Assembly: GCF_051020985.1 (NCBI RefSeq) | Contig: NW_027475133.1 | Location: 1,550,001 to 1,614,000, forward strand | Direction: 5' to 3' | DNA: 64,000 nt | Origin: Nomia melanderi | Taxonomy: Eukaryota > Arthropoda > Insecta > Hymenoptera > Halictidae | In this document: in pieces, positions 51,147-63,861 of the stretch | How positions within the stretch are numbered: position 1 is the first letter of the stretch | Layout: each line of letters opens with the position of its first letter | Notes under the pieces: generated by a model | What the model was told of the DNA's origin: nothing | The model's input: only the letters and a program-made list of their open reading frames with translations | Database searches by the model: none | Translations under genes and position numbers: made by a program

Positions 51147-52021
51147 AAAATCCAACATATATCTGGTGATAACTCGGGTGCTATTACAGATAGCGCAATA
51201 AATCAAAGTGAATTATCTGCAGTAGGCCCTGGCGCATGAATCTGTGCAGCGGGAACGACCCCGGACCACCAGGGGCCGAGAAAACTACCGTCTCATGGGG
51301 CCGGTCACTCAGGGTCAGTGAAAAATCCAATATATATCTGCTGATATCTCGGGTGCTATTACAGATAGCGCAATAAATCAAAGTGCATTGTCTGTAGGAG
51401 GCCCTGGCGCATGAATCTGTGCAGCGGGAACGACCTCGGACCACCAGGGGCCGAAAAAACCACTGTCTCATGGGGCCGGACACTCAGGGTCAGGGTAAAA
51501 TCCAATATATATCTGGTGATATCTCGGGTGCTATTACAGGTAGCGCAATAAATCAAAGTGCATTGTCTGTAGGAGGCCCTGGCGCAAGAATCTGTGCAGC
51601 GGGAACGACCTCGGAACACCAGGGACCGAGAAAACCACCGTCTCATGGGGCCGGACACTCAGGGTCAGTGAAAAATCCAATATATATGTGGTGATATCTC
51701 GGGTGCTATTACAGATAGCGCAATAAATCAAAGTGCATTGTCTGTAAGAGACCCTGGCGCATGAACCTGTGCAGCGGGAACGTCCTCGGACCACCAGGGG
51801 CCGAGAAAACGACCGTCTCATGGGGCCGGACGCTCAGGGTCAGTGAAAAATCCAATATATATCTGGTGATATCTCGGGTGTTATTAGAGATAGCGCAATA
51901 AACCAAAGTGAATTATCTGCAGGGGGCCCTGGCGCATGAATCTGTGCAACGGGAACGACCTCGGACCACCAGGGGCCGAGAAAACCACAGTCTCATGGGG
52001 CCGGACACTCAGGGTCTGGGG
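51147..52021 (+). repeat. 5-monomer HOR (875 bp), copy 2
   Basis: Apparently identical to copy 1. Parts of the same unit also occur at 45.76-46.43 kb and 41.2-41.88 kb. Confidence 0.85.
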
Positions 52022-52136
52022 AAAACAATATAGATCTGGTGATATCTCGGGTGCTATTACAGATAGCGCAATAAACCAAAGTGAATTATCTGCAGGAGGC
52101 CCAGGCGCATGAATCTGTGCAACGGGAACGACCTCG
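51964..52136 (+). repeat. 173-bp monomer (same 2-bp deletion)
   Basis: Same deletion and same BglII-creating AGATCT as 46366-46538. Confidence 0.85.
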
Positions 52137-54061
52137 GACCACCAGGGGCCGAGAAAACCACAGTCTCATGGGGCCGGACACTCAGGGTCAGGGGAAAATC
52201 CAATATAGGTCTGGTGATATCTCGGGTGCTATTACAGATAGCGCAATAAATCAAAGTGCATTACCTGTAGGAGGCCCTGGCGCATGAATCTGTGCAGCGG
52301 GAACGTCCTCGGACCTCCAGGGGCCGAGACAACGACTGTCTCATGGGGCCGGACACTCAGGGTCAGGGTAATATCCAATATATATCTGGTGATATCTCGG
52401 GTGCTATTACAGATAGCGCAATAAACCAAAGTGAATTATCTGCAGGAGGCCCTGGCGCATGAATCTGTGCAGCGGGAACGACCTCGGACCACCAGGGGCC
52501 GAGAAAACGACCGTCTCATGGGGCCGGACACTCAGGGTCAGGGGAAAATCCAATATATATCTGGTGATATCTCGGCTGCTATTACAGATAGCGCAATAAA
52601 TCAAAGTGCATTGTCTGTAGGAGGCCCTGGCGCATGAATCTGTGCAGCGGGAACGACCTCGGACCACCAGGGGCCGAGAAAACGACCGTCTCATGGGGCC
52701 GGACGCTCAGGGTCAGTGAAAAATCCAATATATATCTGGTGATATCTCGGCTGCTATTACAGATAGCGCAATAAATCAAAGTGCATTGTCTGTAGGAGGC
52801 CCTGGCGCATGAATCTGTGCAGCGGGAACGACCTCGGACCTCCAGGGGCCGAGAAAACCACAGTCTCATGGGGCCGGACACTCAGGGTCAGGGGAAAATC
52901 CAATATATATCTGGTGATATCTCGGGTGCTCTAAGAGATAGCGCAATAAACCAAAGTGAATTATCTGCAGGAGGCCCTGGCGTATGAATCCGTGCAGCGG
53001 GAACGACCTCGGACCACCAGGGGCCGAGAAAACCACAGTCTCATGGGGCCGGACACTCAGGGTCAGGGGAAAATCCAATATATATCTGGTGATATCTCGG
53101 GTGCTATTAGAGATAGCGCAATAAATCAATGTGCATTGTCTGTAGGAGGCCCTGGCGCATGAATCTGTGCAGCGGGAACGACCTCGGAACACCAGGGACC
53201 GAGAAAACCGCCGTCTCATGGGGCCGGACACTCAGGGTCAGTGAAAAATCCAATATATATGTGGTGATATCTCGGGTGCTATTACAGAGAGCGCAATAAA
53301 TCAATGTGCATTGTCTGTAGGAGACCCTGGCGCATGAACCTGTGCAGCGGGAACGACCTCGGACCACCAGGGGCCGAGAAAACCACAGTCTCATGGGGCC
53401 GGACACTCAGGGTCAGGGGAAAATCCAATATATATCTGGTGATATCACGGCTGCTATTACAGATAGCGCAATAAATCAAAGTGCATTGTCTGTAGGAGGC
53501 CCTGGCGCATGAATCTGTGCAGCGGGAACGACCTCGGACCACCAGGGGCCGAGAAAACCACAGTCTCATGGGGCCGGACACTCAGGGTCAGGGGAAAATC
53601 CAATATATATCTGGTGATATATCGGGTGCTATTACAGATAGCGCAATAAATCAAAGTGCACTGTCCGTAGGAGACCCTGGCGCATGAACCTGTGCAGCGG
53701 GAACGACCTCGGACCACCAGGGGCCGAGAAAACGACCGTCTCATGGGGCCGGACTCTCAGGGTCAGTGAAAAATCCAATATATATCTGGTGATATCTCGG
53801 GTGCTATTACAGATAGCGCAATAAATCAAAGTGCATTGTCTGTAGGAGGCCCTGGCGCATGAACCTGTGCAGCGGCAACGACCTCGGACCACCAGGGGCC
53901 GAGAAAACCACAGTCTCATGGGACCGGACACTCAGGGTCAGGGGAAAATCCAATATATATCTGGAGATATCTCGGGTGCTATTAGAGATAGCGCAATAAA
54001 CCAAAGTGAATTATCTGCAGGAGGCCCTGGCGCATGAATCTGTGCAACGGGAACGACCTCG

Positions 54062-54237
54062 GACCACAAGGGGCCGAGAAAACCACAGTCTCATGGGGCC
54101 GGACACTCAGGGTCAGGGGAAAATCCAAATATAGATCTGGTGATATCTCGGGTGCTATTACAGATAGCGCAATAAATCAAAGTGCATTGTCTGTAGGAGG
54201 CCCCGGCGCATGAACCTGTGCAGCGGGAACGTCCTCG
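54062..54237 (+). repeat. 176-bp monomer (1-bp insertion)
   Basis: One extra A in ATCCAAATATAGATC near 54128. Confidence 0.85.
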
Positions 54238-55462
54238 GACCTCCAGGGGCCGAGACAACGACCGTCTCATGGGGCCGGACACTCAGGGTCAGGGGAAAAT
54301 CCAATATATATCTGGTGATATATCGGGTGCTATTACAGATAGCGCAATAAACCAAAGTGAATTATCTGCAGGAGGCCCTGGCGCATGAATCTGTACAACG
54401 GGAACGACCTCGGAGCACCAGGGGCCGAGAAAACCACCGTCTCATGGGGCAGGACACTCAGGGTCAGTGAAAAATCCAATATATATCTGGTGATATCTCG
54501 GGTGCTATTACAGATAGCGCAATAAATCAAAGTGCACTGTCCGTAGGAGACCCTGGCGCATGAACCTGTGCAGCGGGAACGACCTCGGACCACCAGGGGC
54601 CGGGAAACCGACCGTCTCATGGGGCCGGACATTCAGAGACAGGGTAAAATCCAATATATATCTGGTGATATATCTGGTGCTATTACAGATAGCGCAATAA
54701 ATCAAAGTGCATTGTCTGTAGGAGGCCCTGGCGCATGAACCTGTGCAGCGGCAACGACCTCGGACCACCAGGGGCCGAGAAAACCACAGTCTCATGGGAC
54801 CGGACACTCAGGGTCAGGGGAAAATCCAATATATATCTGGAGATATCTCGGGTGCTATTAGAGATAGCGCAATAAACCAAAGTGAATTATCTGCATGAGG
54901 CCCTGGCGCATGAATCTGTGCAGCGCGAACGACCTCGGACCACCAGAGGCCGAGACAACCACCGTCTCATGGGGCCGGACACTCAGGGTCAGGGGAAAAT
55001 CCAATATATATCTGGTGATATCTCGGGTGCTATCAGAGATAGCGCAATAAACCAAAGTGAATTATCTGCAGGAGGCCCTGGCGCATGAATCTGTGCAGCG
55101 GGAACGACCTCGGACCACCAGGGGCCGAGAAAACGACCGTCTCATGGGGCCGGACACGCAGGGTCAGTGAAAAATCCAATATATATCTGGTGATATCTCG
55201 GGTGCTATTACAGATAGCGCAATAAATCAAAGTGCATTGTCTGTAGGAAGCCCTGGCGCATGAATCTGTGCAGCGGGAACGACCTCGGACCGCCAGGGTC
55301 CGAGAAAACCACCGTCTCATGGGGCCGCACACTCAGGGTCAGAGAAAAATCCAATATATACCTGGTGATATCTCGGGTGCTATTACAGATAGCGCAATAA
55401 ATCAATGTGCATTGTCTGTAGGAGGCCCTGGCGCATGAATCTGTACAGCGGGAACGATCTCG

Positions 55463-55636
55463 GACCACCAGGGGCCGAGAAAACCACAGTCTCATTGGGC
55501 CGGACACTCAGGGTCAGGGAAAATCCAATATATATCTTGTTATATCACGGGTGCTATTAGAGATAGCGCAATAAATCAAAGTGCATTGTCTGTAGGAGGC
55601 CCTGGCGCATGAATCTGTGCAGCGGGAACGACCTCG
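55463..55636 (+). repeat. 174-bp monomer (1-bp deletion)
   Basis: CAGGGAAAATCC lacks one base, and TATATCACGGG breaks the EcoRV site. Confidence 0.82.
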
Positions 55637-57344
55637 GAACACCAGGGACCGAGAAAACCACCGTCTCATGGGGCCGGACACTCAGGGTCAGTGAAAAATC
55701 CAATATATATGTGGTGATATCTCGGGTGCTATTACAGATAGCGCAATAAATCAAAGTGCATTGTCTGTAGGAGACCCTGGCGCATGAACCTGTGCAGCGG
55801 GAACGACCTCGGACCACCAGGGGCCGAGAAAACGACCGTCTCATGGGGCCGGACGCTCAGGGTCAGTGAAAAATCCAATATATATCTGGTGATATCTCGG
55901 GTGCTATTAGAGATAGCGCAATAAACCAAAGTGAATTATCTGCAGGAGGCCCTCGCGCATGAATCTGTGCAACGGGAACGACCTCGGACCACGAGGGGCC
56001 GAGAAAACCACAGTCTCATGGGGCCGGACACTCAGGGTCAGGGGAAAATCCAATATAGATCTGGTGATATCTCGGGTGCTATTACAGATAGCGCAATAAA
56101 TCAAAGTGCATTACCTGTAGGAGGCCCTGGCGCATGTATCTGTGCAGCGGGAACGACCTCGGACGACCAGGGGCCGAGAAAACCACAGTCTCATGGGGCC
56201 GGACACTCAGGGTCAGGGGAAAATCCAATATATATCTGGTGATATCTCGGGTGCTATTAGAGATAGCGCAATAAACCAAAGTGAATTATCTGCAGGAGGC
56301 CCTGGCGCATGAATCTGTGCAACGGGAGCGACCTCGGACCACCAGGGGCCGAGAAAACCACAGTCTCATGGGGCCGGACACTCAGGGTCAGGGGAAAATC
56401 CAATATATATCTGGTGATATCTCGGGTGCTATTAGAGATAGCGCAATAAATCAAAGTGCATTGTCTGTAGGAGGCCCTGGCGCATGAATCTGTGCATCTT
56501 GAACGACCTCGGAACACCAGAGGCCGAGAAAACCACCGTCTCATGGGGCAGGACACTCAGGGTCAGTGAAAAATCCAATATATATCTGGTGATATCTCGG
56601 GTGCTATTACAGATAGCGCAATAAATCAAAGTGCATTGTCTGTAGGAGGCCCTGGCGCATGTATCTGTGCAGCGGGAACGACCTCGGACGACCAGGGGCT
56701 GAGAAAACCACAGTCTCATGGGGCCGGACGCTCAGGGTCAGTGAAAAATCCAATATATATCTGGTGATATCTCGGGTGCTATTAGAGATAGCGCAATAAA
56801 CCAGAGTGAATTATCTGCAGGAGGCCCTGGCGCATGAATCTGTGCAACGGGAACGACCTCGGACCACCAGGGGCCGAGAAAACCACAGTCTCATGGGGCC
56901 GGATACTCAGGGTCAGGGGAAAATCCAATATAGATCTGGTGATATCTCGGGTGCTATTACAGATAGCGCAATAAATCATAGTGCATTGTCTGTAGGAGGC
57001 CCTGGCGCATGAATCTGGCCAGAGGGAACGACCTCGGACCACCAGCGGCCGAGAAAACCACCGTCTCATGGGGCCGGACACTCAGGGTCGGGGAAAAATC
57101 CAATATTTATCTGTTGATATCTCGGGTGCTATTAGAGATAGGGCAATAAACCAAAGTGAATTGTCTGCAGGAGGCCCTGGCGCATGAATCTGTGCAGCGG
57201 GAACGATCACGGACCATCAGGGGCCGAGACATCCACCGTCTCATGGGGCCGGACACTCAGGGTCAGGGAAACATCCAATATATATCTGGTGATATCTCGG
57301 GTGATATTACAGATAGCGCAATAAATCAAAGTGCATTGTCTGTA

Positions 57345-57905
57345 GGAGGCCCTGGCGCATGAATCTGTGCAGCGGGAACGACCTCGGACCACCAGGGGCC
57401 GAGAAAACCACAGTCTCATGTGGCCGGACACTCAGGGTCAGGGGAAAATCCAATATATATCTGGTGATATCTCGTGTGCTATTACAGATAGAGCAATAAA
57501 TCAAAGTGCATTGTCTGTAGGAGGCCCTGGAGCATGTATCTGTGCAGCGGGAACGACCTCGGACGACCAGGGGCTGAGAAAACCACAGTCTCATGGGGCC
57601 GGACACTCAGGGTCAGGGCAAAATCCAATATATATCTGGTGATATCTCGGGTGCTATTAGAGATAGCGCAATAAACCAAAGTGCATTATCTGCAGGAGGC
57701 CCTGGCGCATGAATCTGTGCAGCGGGAACGACCTCGGACCACCAGGGGCCGAGAAAACCACAGTCTCATGTGGCCGGACACTCAGGGTCAGGGGAAAATC
57801 CAATATATATCTGGTGATATCTCGTGTGCTATTACAGATAGAGCAATAAATCAAAGTGCATTGTCTGTAGGAGGCCCTGGAGCATGTATCTGTGCAGCGG
57901 GAACG
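57345..57905 (+). repeat. Two-monomer tandem repeat (350-bp period)
   Basis: The segment 57345-57555 recurs at 57695-57905. Shared rare variants are CATGTGGCCGG, CTCGTGTGCTATT, GATAGAGCAAT and GGAGCATGTATCTG. Confidence 0.78.
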
Positions 57906-58086
57906 TTCTCGGACCACCAGCGGCCGAGAAAACCACCGTCTCATGGGGCCGGACACTCAGGGTCGGGGAAAAATCCAATATATATCTGGTGATATCTCGG
58001 GTGCTATTACAGATAGCGCAATAAATCAAAGTGCATTGTCTGTAGGAGACGCTGGCGCATGAATCTGTGCAGCGGGAACAACCTCG

Positions 58087-58260
58087 GACCACCAGGGGCC
58101 GAGAAAACCACAGTCTCATGGGGCCGGACACTCAGGGTCAGGGGAAAATCCAATATATATCTGTTGATATCTCGGGTGCTATTGAGATATCGCAATAAAC
58201 CATGGTGAATTATCTGCAGGAGGCCCTGGCGCATGAATCTGTGCAACGGGTACGACCTCG
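58087..58260 (+). repeat. 174-bp monomer (1-bp deletion in dyad 2)
   Basis: GCTATTGAGATATCGC lacks one base in the loop, and ATATC changes the right arm. Confidence 0.82.
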
Positions 58261-59799
58261 GACCACCAGGGGCCGAGAAAACGACAGTCTCAAGGGGCCG
58301 GACACTCAGGGTCAGGGGAAAATCCAATATATATCTGGTGATATCTCGGGTGCTATTACAGATAGCGCAATAAATCAAAGTGCATTGTCTGTAGGAGGCC
58401 CTGGCGCATAAATGTGGCCAGCGGGAACGACCTCGGACCATCAGGGGCCGAGAAAACCACCGTCTCATGGGGCCGGACACTCAGGGTCAGGGGAAAATCC
58501 AATATTTATCTGGTGATATCTTGGGTGCTATTACAGATAGCGCAATAAATCAAAGTGCATTGTCTGTAGGAGGCCCTGGCGCATGAACCTGTGCAGCGGC
58601 AACGACCTCGGACCACCAGGGGCCGAGAAAACCACAGTCTCATGGGACCGGACACTCAGGGTCAGGGGAAAATCCAATATATATCTGGAGATATCTCGGG
58701 TGGTATTAGAGATAGCGCAATAAACCAAAGTGAATTATCTGCAGGAGGCCCTGGCGCATGAATCTGTGCATCGGGAACGACCTCGGACCACAAGGGGCCG
58801 AGAAAACCACAGTCTCATGGGGCCGGACACTCAGGGTCAGGGGAAAATCCAATATAGATCTGGTGATATCTCGGGTGCTATTACAGATAGCGCAATAAAT
58901 CAAAGTGCATTGTCTGTAGGAGGCCCTGGCGCATGAATCTGTGCAGCGGGAACGACCTCGGACCACCAGGGGCCGAGAAAACCACAGTCTCATGGGGCCG
59001 GACACTCAGGGTCAGGGGAAAATCCAATATATATCTGGTGATATCTCGGGTGCTATCAGAGATAGCGCAATAAACCAAAGTGAATTATCTTCAGGATGCC
59101 CTGGCGCATGAATCTGTGCAGCGGGAACGACCTCGGACCACCAGGGACCGAGAAAACGACCGTCTCATGGGGCCGGACACTCAGGGTCAGTGAAAAATCC
59201 AATATATATCTGGTGATATCTCGGGTGCTCTTACAGATAGCGCAATAAATCAAAGTGCATTGTCTGTAGGAGGCCCTGGCGCATGAATCTATGCAGCGGG
59301 AACGACCTCGGACCACCAGGGGCCGAGAGAACCACAGTCTCATTGGGCCGGACACTCAGGGTCAGGGGAAAATCCAGTATATATCTCTTGATATCTCGGG
59401 TGCTATTAGAGATAGCGCAATAAACCAAAGTCAATTATCTGCAGGAGGCCCTGGCGCATGTATCTGTGCAGCGGGAACGTCCTCGGACCTCCAGGGGCTG
59501 AGACAACCACCGTCACATGGGGCCGGACACTCAGGGTCAGGGTAAAATCCAATATATATCTGGTGATATCTCGGGTGCTATTACAGATAGCGCAATAAAT
59601 CAAAGTGCATTGTCTGTAGGAGGCCCTGGCGCATGAATCTGTGCAGCGGGAACGACCTCGGACCACCAGGGTCCGAGAAAACCACCGTCTCATGGGGCCG
59701 CACACTCAGGGTCAGAGTAAAATCCAATATATACCTGGTGATATCTCGGGTGCTATTACAGATAGCGCAATAAATCAAAGTGCATTGTCTGTAGGAGGC

Positions 59800-60150
59800 C
59801 CTGGCGCATGAATCTGTGCAGCGGGAACGACCTCGGACCACCAGGGGCCGAGAAAACCACAGTCTCATGGGGCCGGATACTCAGGGTCAGGGGAAAATCC
59901 AATATAGATCTGGTGATATCTCGGGTGCTATTACAGATAGCGCAATAAATCATAGTGCATTGTCTGTAGGAGGCCCTGGCGCATGAATCTGGCCAGCGGG
60001 AACGACCTCGGACCACCAGCGGCCGAGAAAACCACCGTCTCATGGGGCCGGACACTCAGGGTCGGGGAAAAATCCAATATACATCTGGTGATATCTCGGG
60101 TGCTATTAGAGATAGCGCAATAAAACAAAGTGAATTGTCTGCAGGAGGCC
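59800..60150 (+). repeat. 2-monomer block repeated at 61550-61900
   Basis: The offset is 1,750 bp (10 monomers). Shared variants are GGATACTCAGG, AATATAGATCTGG (a BglII site), AATCATAGTGC and CCAGCGGCCGAG. Confidence 0.75.
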
Positions 60151-63100
60151 CTGGCGCATGAATGTGTGCAGCGGGAACGACCTCGGACCACCAGGGGCCG
60201 AGAAAACCGCAGTCTCATGGGGCCGGACACTCAGGGTCAGGGGAAAATCCAATATATATCTGGTGATATCTCGGGTGCTATTACAGATAGAGCAATAAAT
60301 CAAAGTGCATTGTCTGTAGGAGGCCCTGGCGCATGAATCTGTGCAGCGGGAACGACCCAGGACCACCAGGGGCCGAGAAAACTACAGTCTCATGGTGCCG
60401 CACACTCAGGGTCAGGGGAAAATCCAATATATATCTGGTGATATCTCGGGTGCTATTAGAGATAGCGCAATAAACCAAGGTGAATTATCTGCAGGAGGCC
60501 CTGGCGCATGAATCTGTGCAACGGGAACGACCCCGGACCACCAGGGGCCGAGAAAACGACAGTCTCAAGGGGCCGGACACTCAGGGTCAGGGGAAAATCC
60601 AATATATATCTGGTGATATCTCGGGTGCTATTACAGATAGCGCAATAAATCAAAGTGCATTGTCTGTAGGAGGCCCTGGCGCATGAATCTGTGCAGCGGG
60701 AACGACCTCGGACCACCAGGGGCCGAGAAAACCACAGTCTCATGGGGCCGGACACTCAGGGTCAGGGGAAAATCCAATATATATCTGGTGATATCTCGGG
60801 CGCTATTACAGATAGCGCAATAAATCAAAGTGCATTGTCTGTAGGAGGCCCTGGCGCATGAATCTGTGCAGCGGGAACGACCTCGGACCACCAGGGGCCC
60901 AGAAAACCACAGTCTCATGGGGCCGGACACTCAGGGTCAGGGGAAAATCCAATATATATCTGGTGATATCTCGGGTGCTATTAGAGATAGCGCAATAAAT
61001 CAAAGTGCATTGTCTGCTGGAGGCCCTGGCGCATGCATCAGTGCAGCGGGAACGACCTAGGACCACCAGGGGCCCAGAAAACCACAGTCTCATGGGGCCG
61101 GACACTCAGGGTCAGGGGAAAATCCAATATATATCTGGTGATATCTCGGGTGCTATTAGAGATAGCGCAATAAATCAAAATGCATTGTCTGTAGGAGGCC
61201 CTGGCGCATGAATCTGTGCAGCGGGAACGACCTCGGAACACCAGGGGCCGAGAAAACCACCGTCTCATGGGGCAGGACACTCAGGGTCAGTGAAAAATCC
61301 AATATATATCTGGTGATATCTCGGGTGCTATTACAGATAGCGCAATAAATCAAAGTGCATTGTCTGTAGGAGACGCTGGCGCATGAACCTGTGTAGCGGG
61401 AACGTTCTCGGACCACCAGGGGCCGAGAAAACGACCGTCTCATGGGGCCGGACGCTCAGGGTCAGTGAAAAATCCAATATATATCTGGTGATATCTCGGG
61501 TGCTATTAGAGATAGCGCAATAAACCAAAGTGAATTATCTGCAGGAGGCCCTGGCGCATGAATCTGTGCAACGGGAACGACCTCGGACCACCAGGGGCCG
61601 AGAGAACCACAGTCTCATGGGGCCGGATACTCAGGGTCAGGGGAAAATCCAATATAGATCTGGTGATATCTCGGGTGCTATTACAGATAGCGCAATAAAT
61701 CATAGTGCATTGTCTGTAGGAGGCCCTGGCGCATGAATCTGGCCAGCGGGAACGACCTCGGACCACCAGCGGCCGAGAAAACCACCGTCTCATGGGGCCG
61801 GACACTCAGGGTCGGGGAAAAATCCAATATATATCTGGTGATATCTCGGGTGCTATTAGAGATAGCGCAATAAACCAAAGTGAATTGTCTACAGGAGGCC
61901 CTGGCGCATGAATCTGTGCAGCGGGAACGACCTCGGACCACCAGGGGCAGAGAAAACCGCAGTCTCATGGGGCCGGACACTCAGGGTCAGGGAAAAATCC
62001 AATATATATCTGGTGATATCTCGGGCGCTATTAGAGATGGCGCAATAAATCAAAGTGCATTGTCTGTAGGAAGCCCTGGCGCATGAATCTGTGCAGCGGG
62101 AACGACCTCGGAACACCAGGGGCCGAGAAAACCACCGTCTCATAGGGCAGGACACTCAGGGTCAGTGAAAAATCCAATATATATGTGGTGATATCTCGGG
62201 TGCTATTACAGAGAGCGCAATAAATCAAAGTGCATTGTCTGTAGGAGACGCTGGCGCATGAACCTGTTCAGCGGGAACGTTCTCGGACCACCAGGGGCCG
62301 AGAAAACGACCGTCTCATGGGGCCGGACGCTCAGGGTCAGTGAAAAATCCAATATATATCTGGTGATATCTCGGGTGCTATTAGAGATAGCGCAATAAAC
62401 CAAAGTGAATTATCTGCAGGAGGCCCTGGCGCATGAATCTGTGCAACGGGAGCGACCTCGGACCACCAGAGGCCGAGAAAACCACAGTCTCATGGGGCCG
62501 GATACTCAGGGTCAGGGGAAAATCCAATATATATCTGGCTATATCTCGGGTGCTATTACAGATAGCGCAATAAATCATAGTGCATTGTCTGTAGGAGGCC
62601 CTGGCGCATGAATCTGGCCAGCGGGAACGACCTCGGACCACCAGGGGCCGAGAAAACCGCAGTCTCATGGGGCCGGACACTCAGGGTCGGGGAAAAATCC
62701 AATATATATCTGGTGATATCTCGGTTGCTATTAGAGATAACGCAATAAACCAAAGTGAATTGTCTGCAGGAGGCCCTGGCGCATGAATCTGTGCAGCGGG
62801 AACGATCTCGGACCATCAGGGGCCGAGACATCCACCGTCTCATGGGGCCGGACACTCAGGGTCAGGGAAAAATCCAATATATATCTGGTGATATCTCGGG
62901 TGCTATTACAGATAGCGCAATAAATCAAAGTGCATTGTCTGTAGGAGACCCTGGCGCATGAATCTGTACAGCGGGAACGACCTCGGACCACCAGGGGCCG
63001 AGAAAACCACAGTCTCATGGGGCCGGACAATCAGGGTCAGGGGAAAATCCAATATATATCTGGTGATATCTCGGGTGCTATTAGAGATAGCGCAATAAAC

Positions 63101-63160
63101 CAAAGTGAGTTATCTGCAGGAGGCCCTGGCGCCTGAAGCTGTGCAGCGGGAACGACGTCG

Positions 63161-63336
63161 GACCACCAGGGGCCGAGGAAAGCACCGTCTCGAGGGGGCC
63201 GGACACTCTGGGCCAGGGAAAAATCCAATATATATGTGGTGATATCTCGGGTGCTATTACAGATAACGCAATAAATCAAAGTGCATTGTCTGTAGGAGGC
63301 CCTGGCGCATGAACCTGTGCAGCGGGAACGACCTAG
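63161..63336 (+). repeat. 176-bp monomer (1-bp insertion)
   Basis: CTCGAGGGGGCC replaces CTCATGGGGCC. Confidence 0.82.
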
Positions 63337-63861
63337 GACCACCAGGGGCCGAGAAAACTACAGTCTCATGGGGCCGGACACTCAGGGTCAGGGGAAAATC
63401 CAATATATATCTGGTGATATCTCGGGTGCTATTAGAGATAGCGCAATAAGCCAAGGTGAATTATCTGCAGGAGGCCCTGGCGCATGAATCTGTGCAACGG
63501 GAACGACCTCGGACCACCAGGGGCCGAGAAAACGACAGTCTCAAGGGGCCGGACACTCAGGGTCAGGGGAAAATCCGATATATATCGGGTGATATCTCTG
63601 GTGCTATTACAGATAGCGCAATAAATCAAAGTGCATTGTCTGTAGGAGGCCCTGGCGCATAAATGTGGCCAGCGGGAACGACCTCGGACCATCAGGGGCC
63701 GAGAAAACCACCGTCTCATGGGGCCGGACACTCAGGGTCAGGGGAAAATCCAATATTTATCTGGTGATATCTTGGGTGCTATTACAGATAGCGCAATAAA
63801 TCAAAGTGCATTGTCTGTAGGAGGCCCTGGCGCATGAATCTGTGCAGCGGGAACGACCTCG

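Larger units (their letters stand above)
44000..53600 (+). repeat. Region 6: short, young HORs of 2, 4 and 5 monomers
   Basis: Several small tandem units sit beside longer-range copies. Examples: 46984-47333 repeats at 47334-47683 (two monomers), 46459-46800 repeats at 48734-49075 (13 monomers), and 47681-48200 repeats at 52929-53448 (offset 5,248). The last three type-B monomers of the window lie here. No gene is present. Confidence 0.88.

Noticed and set aside
58007..58480. Longest reverse open frame (157 codons)
   Set aside because: It results from the one-base deletion in the 58087 monomer joining two satellite frames; it is not a gene.
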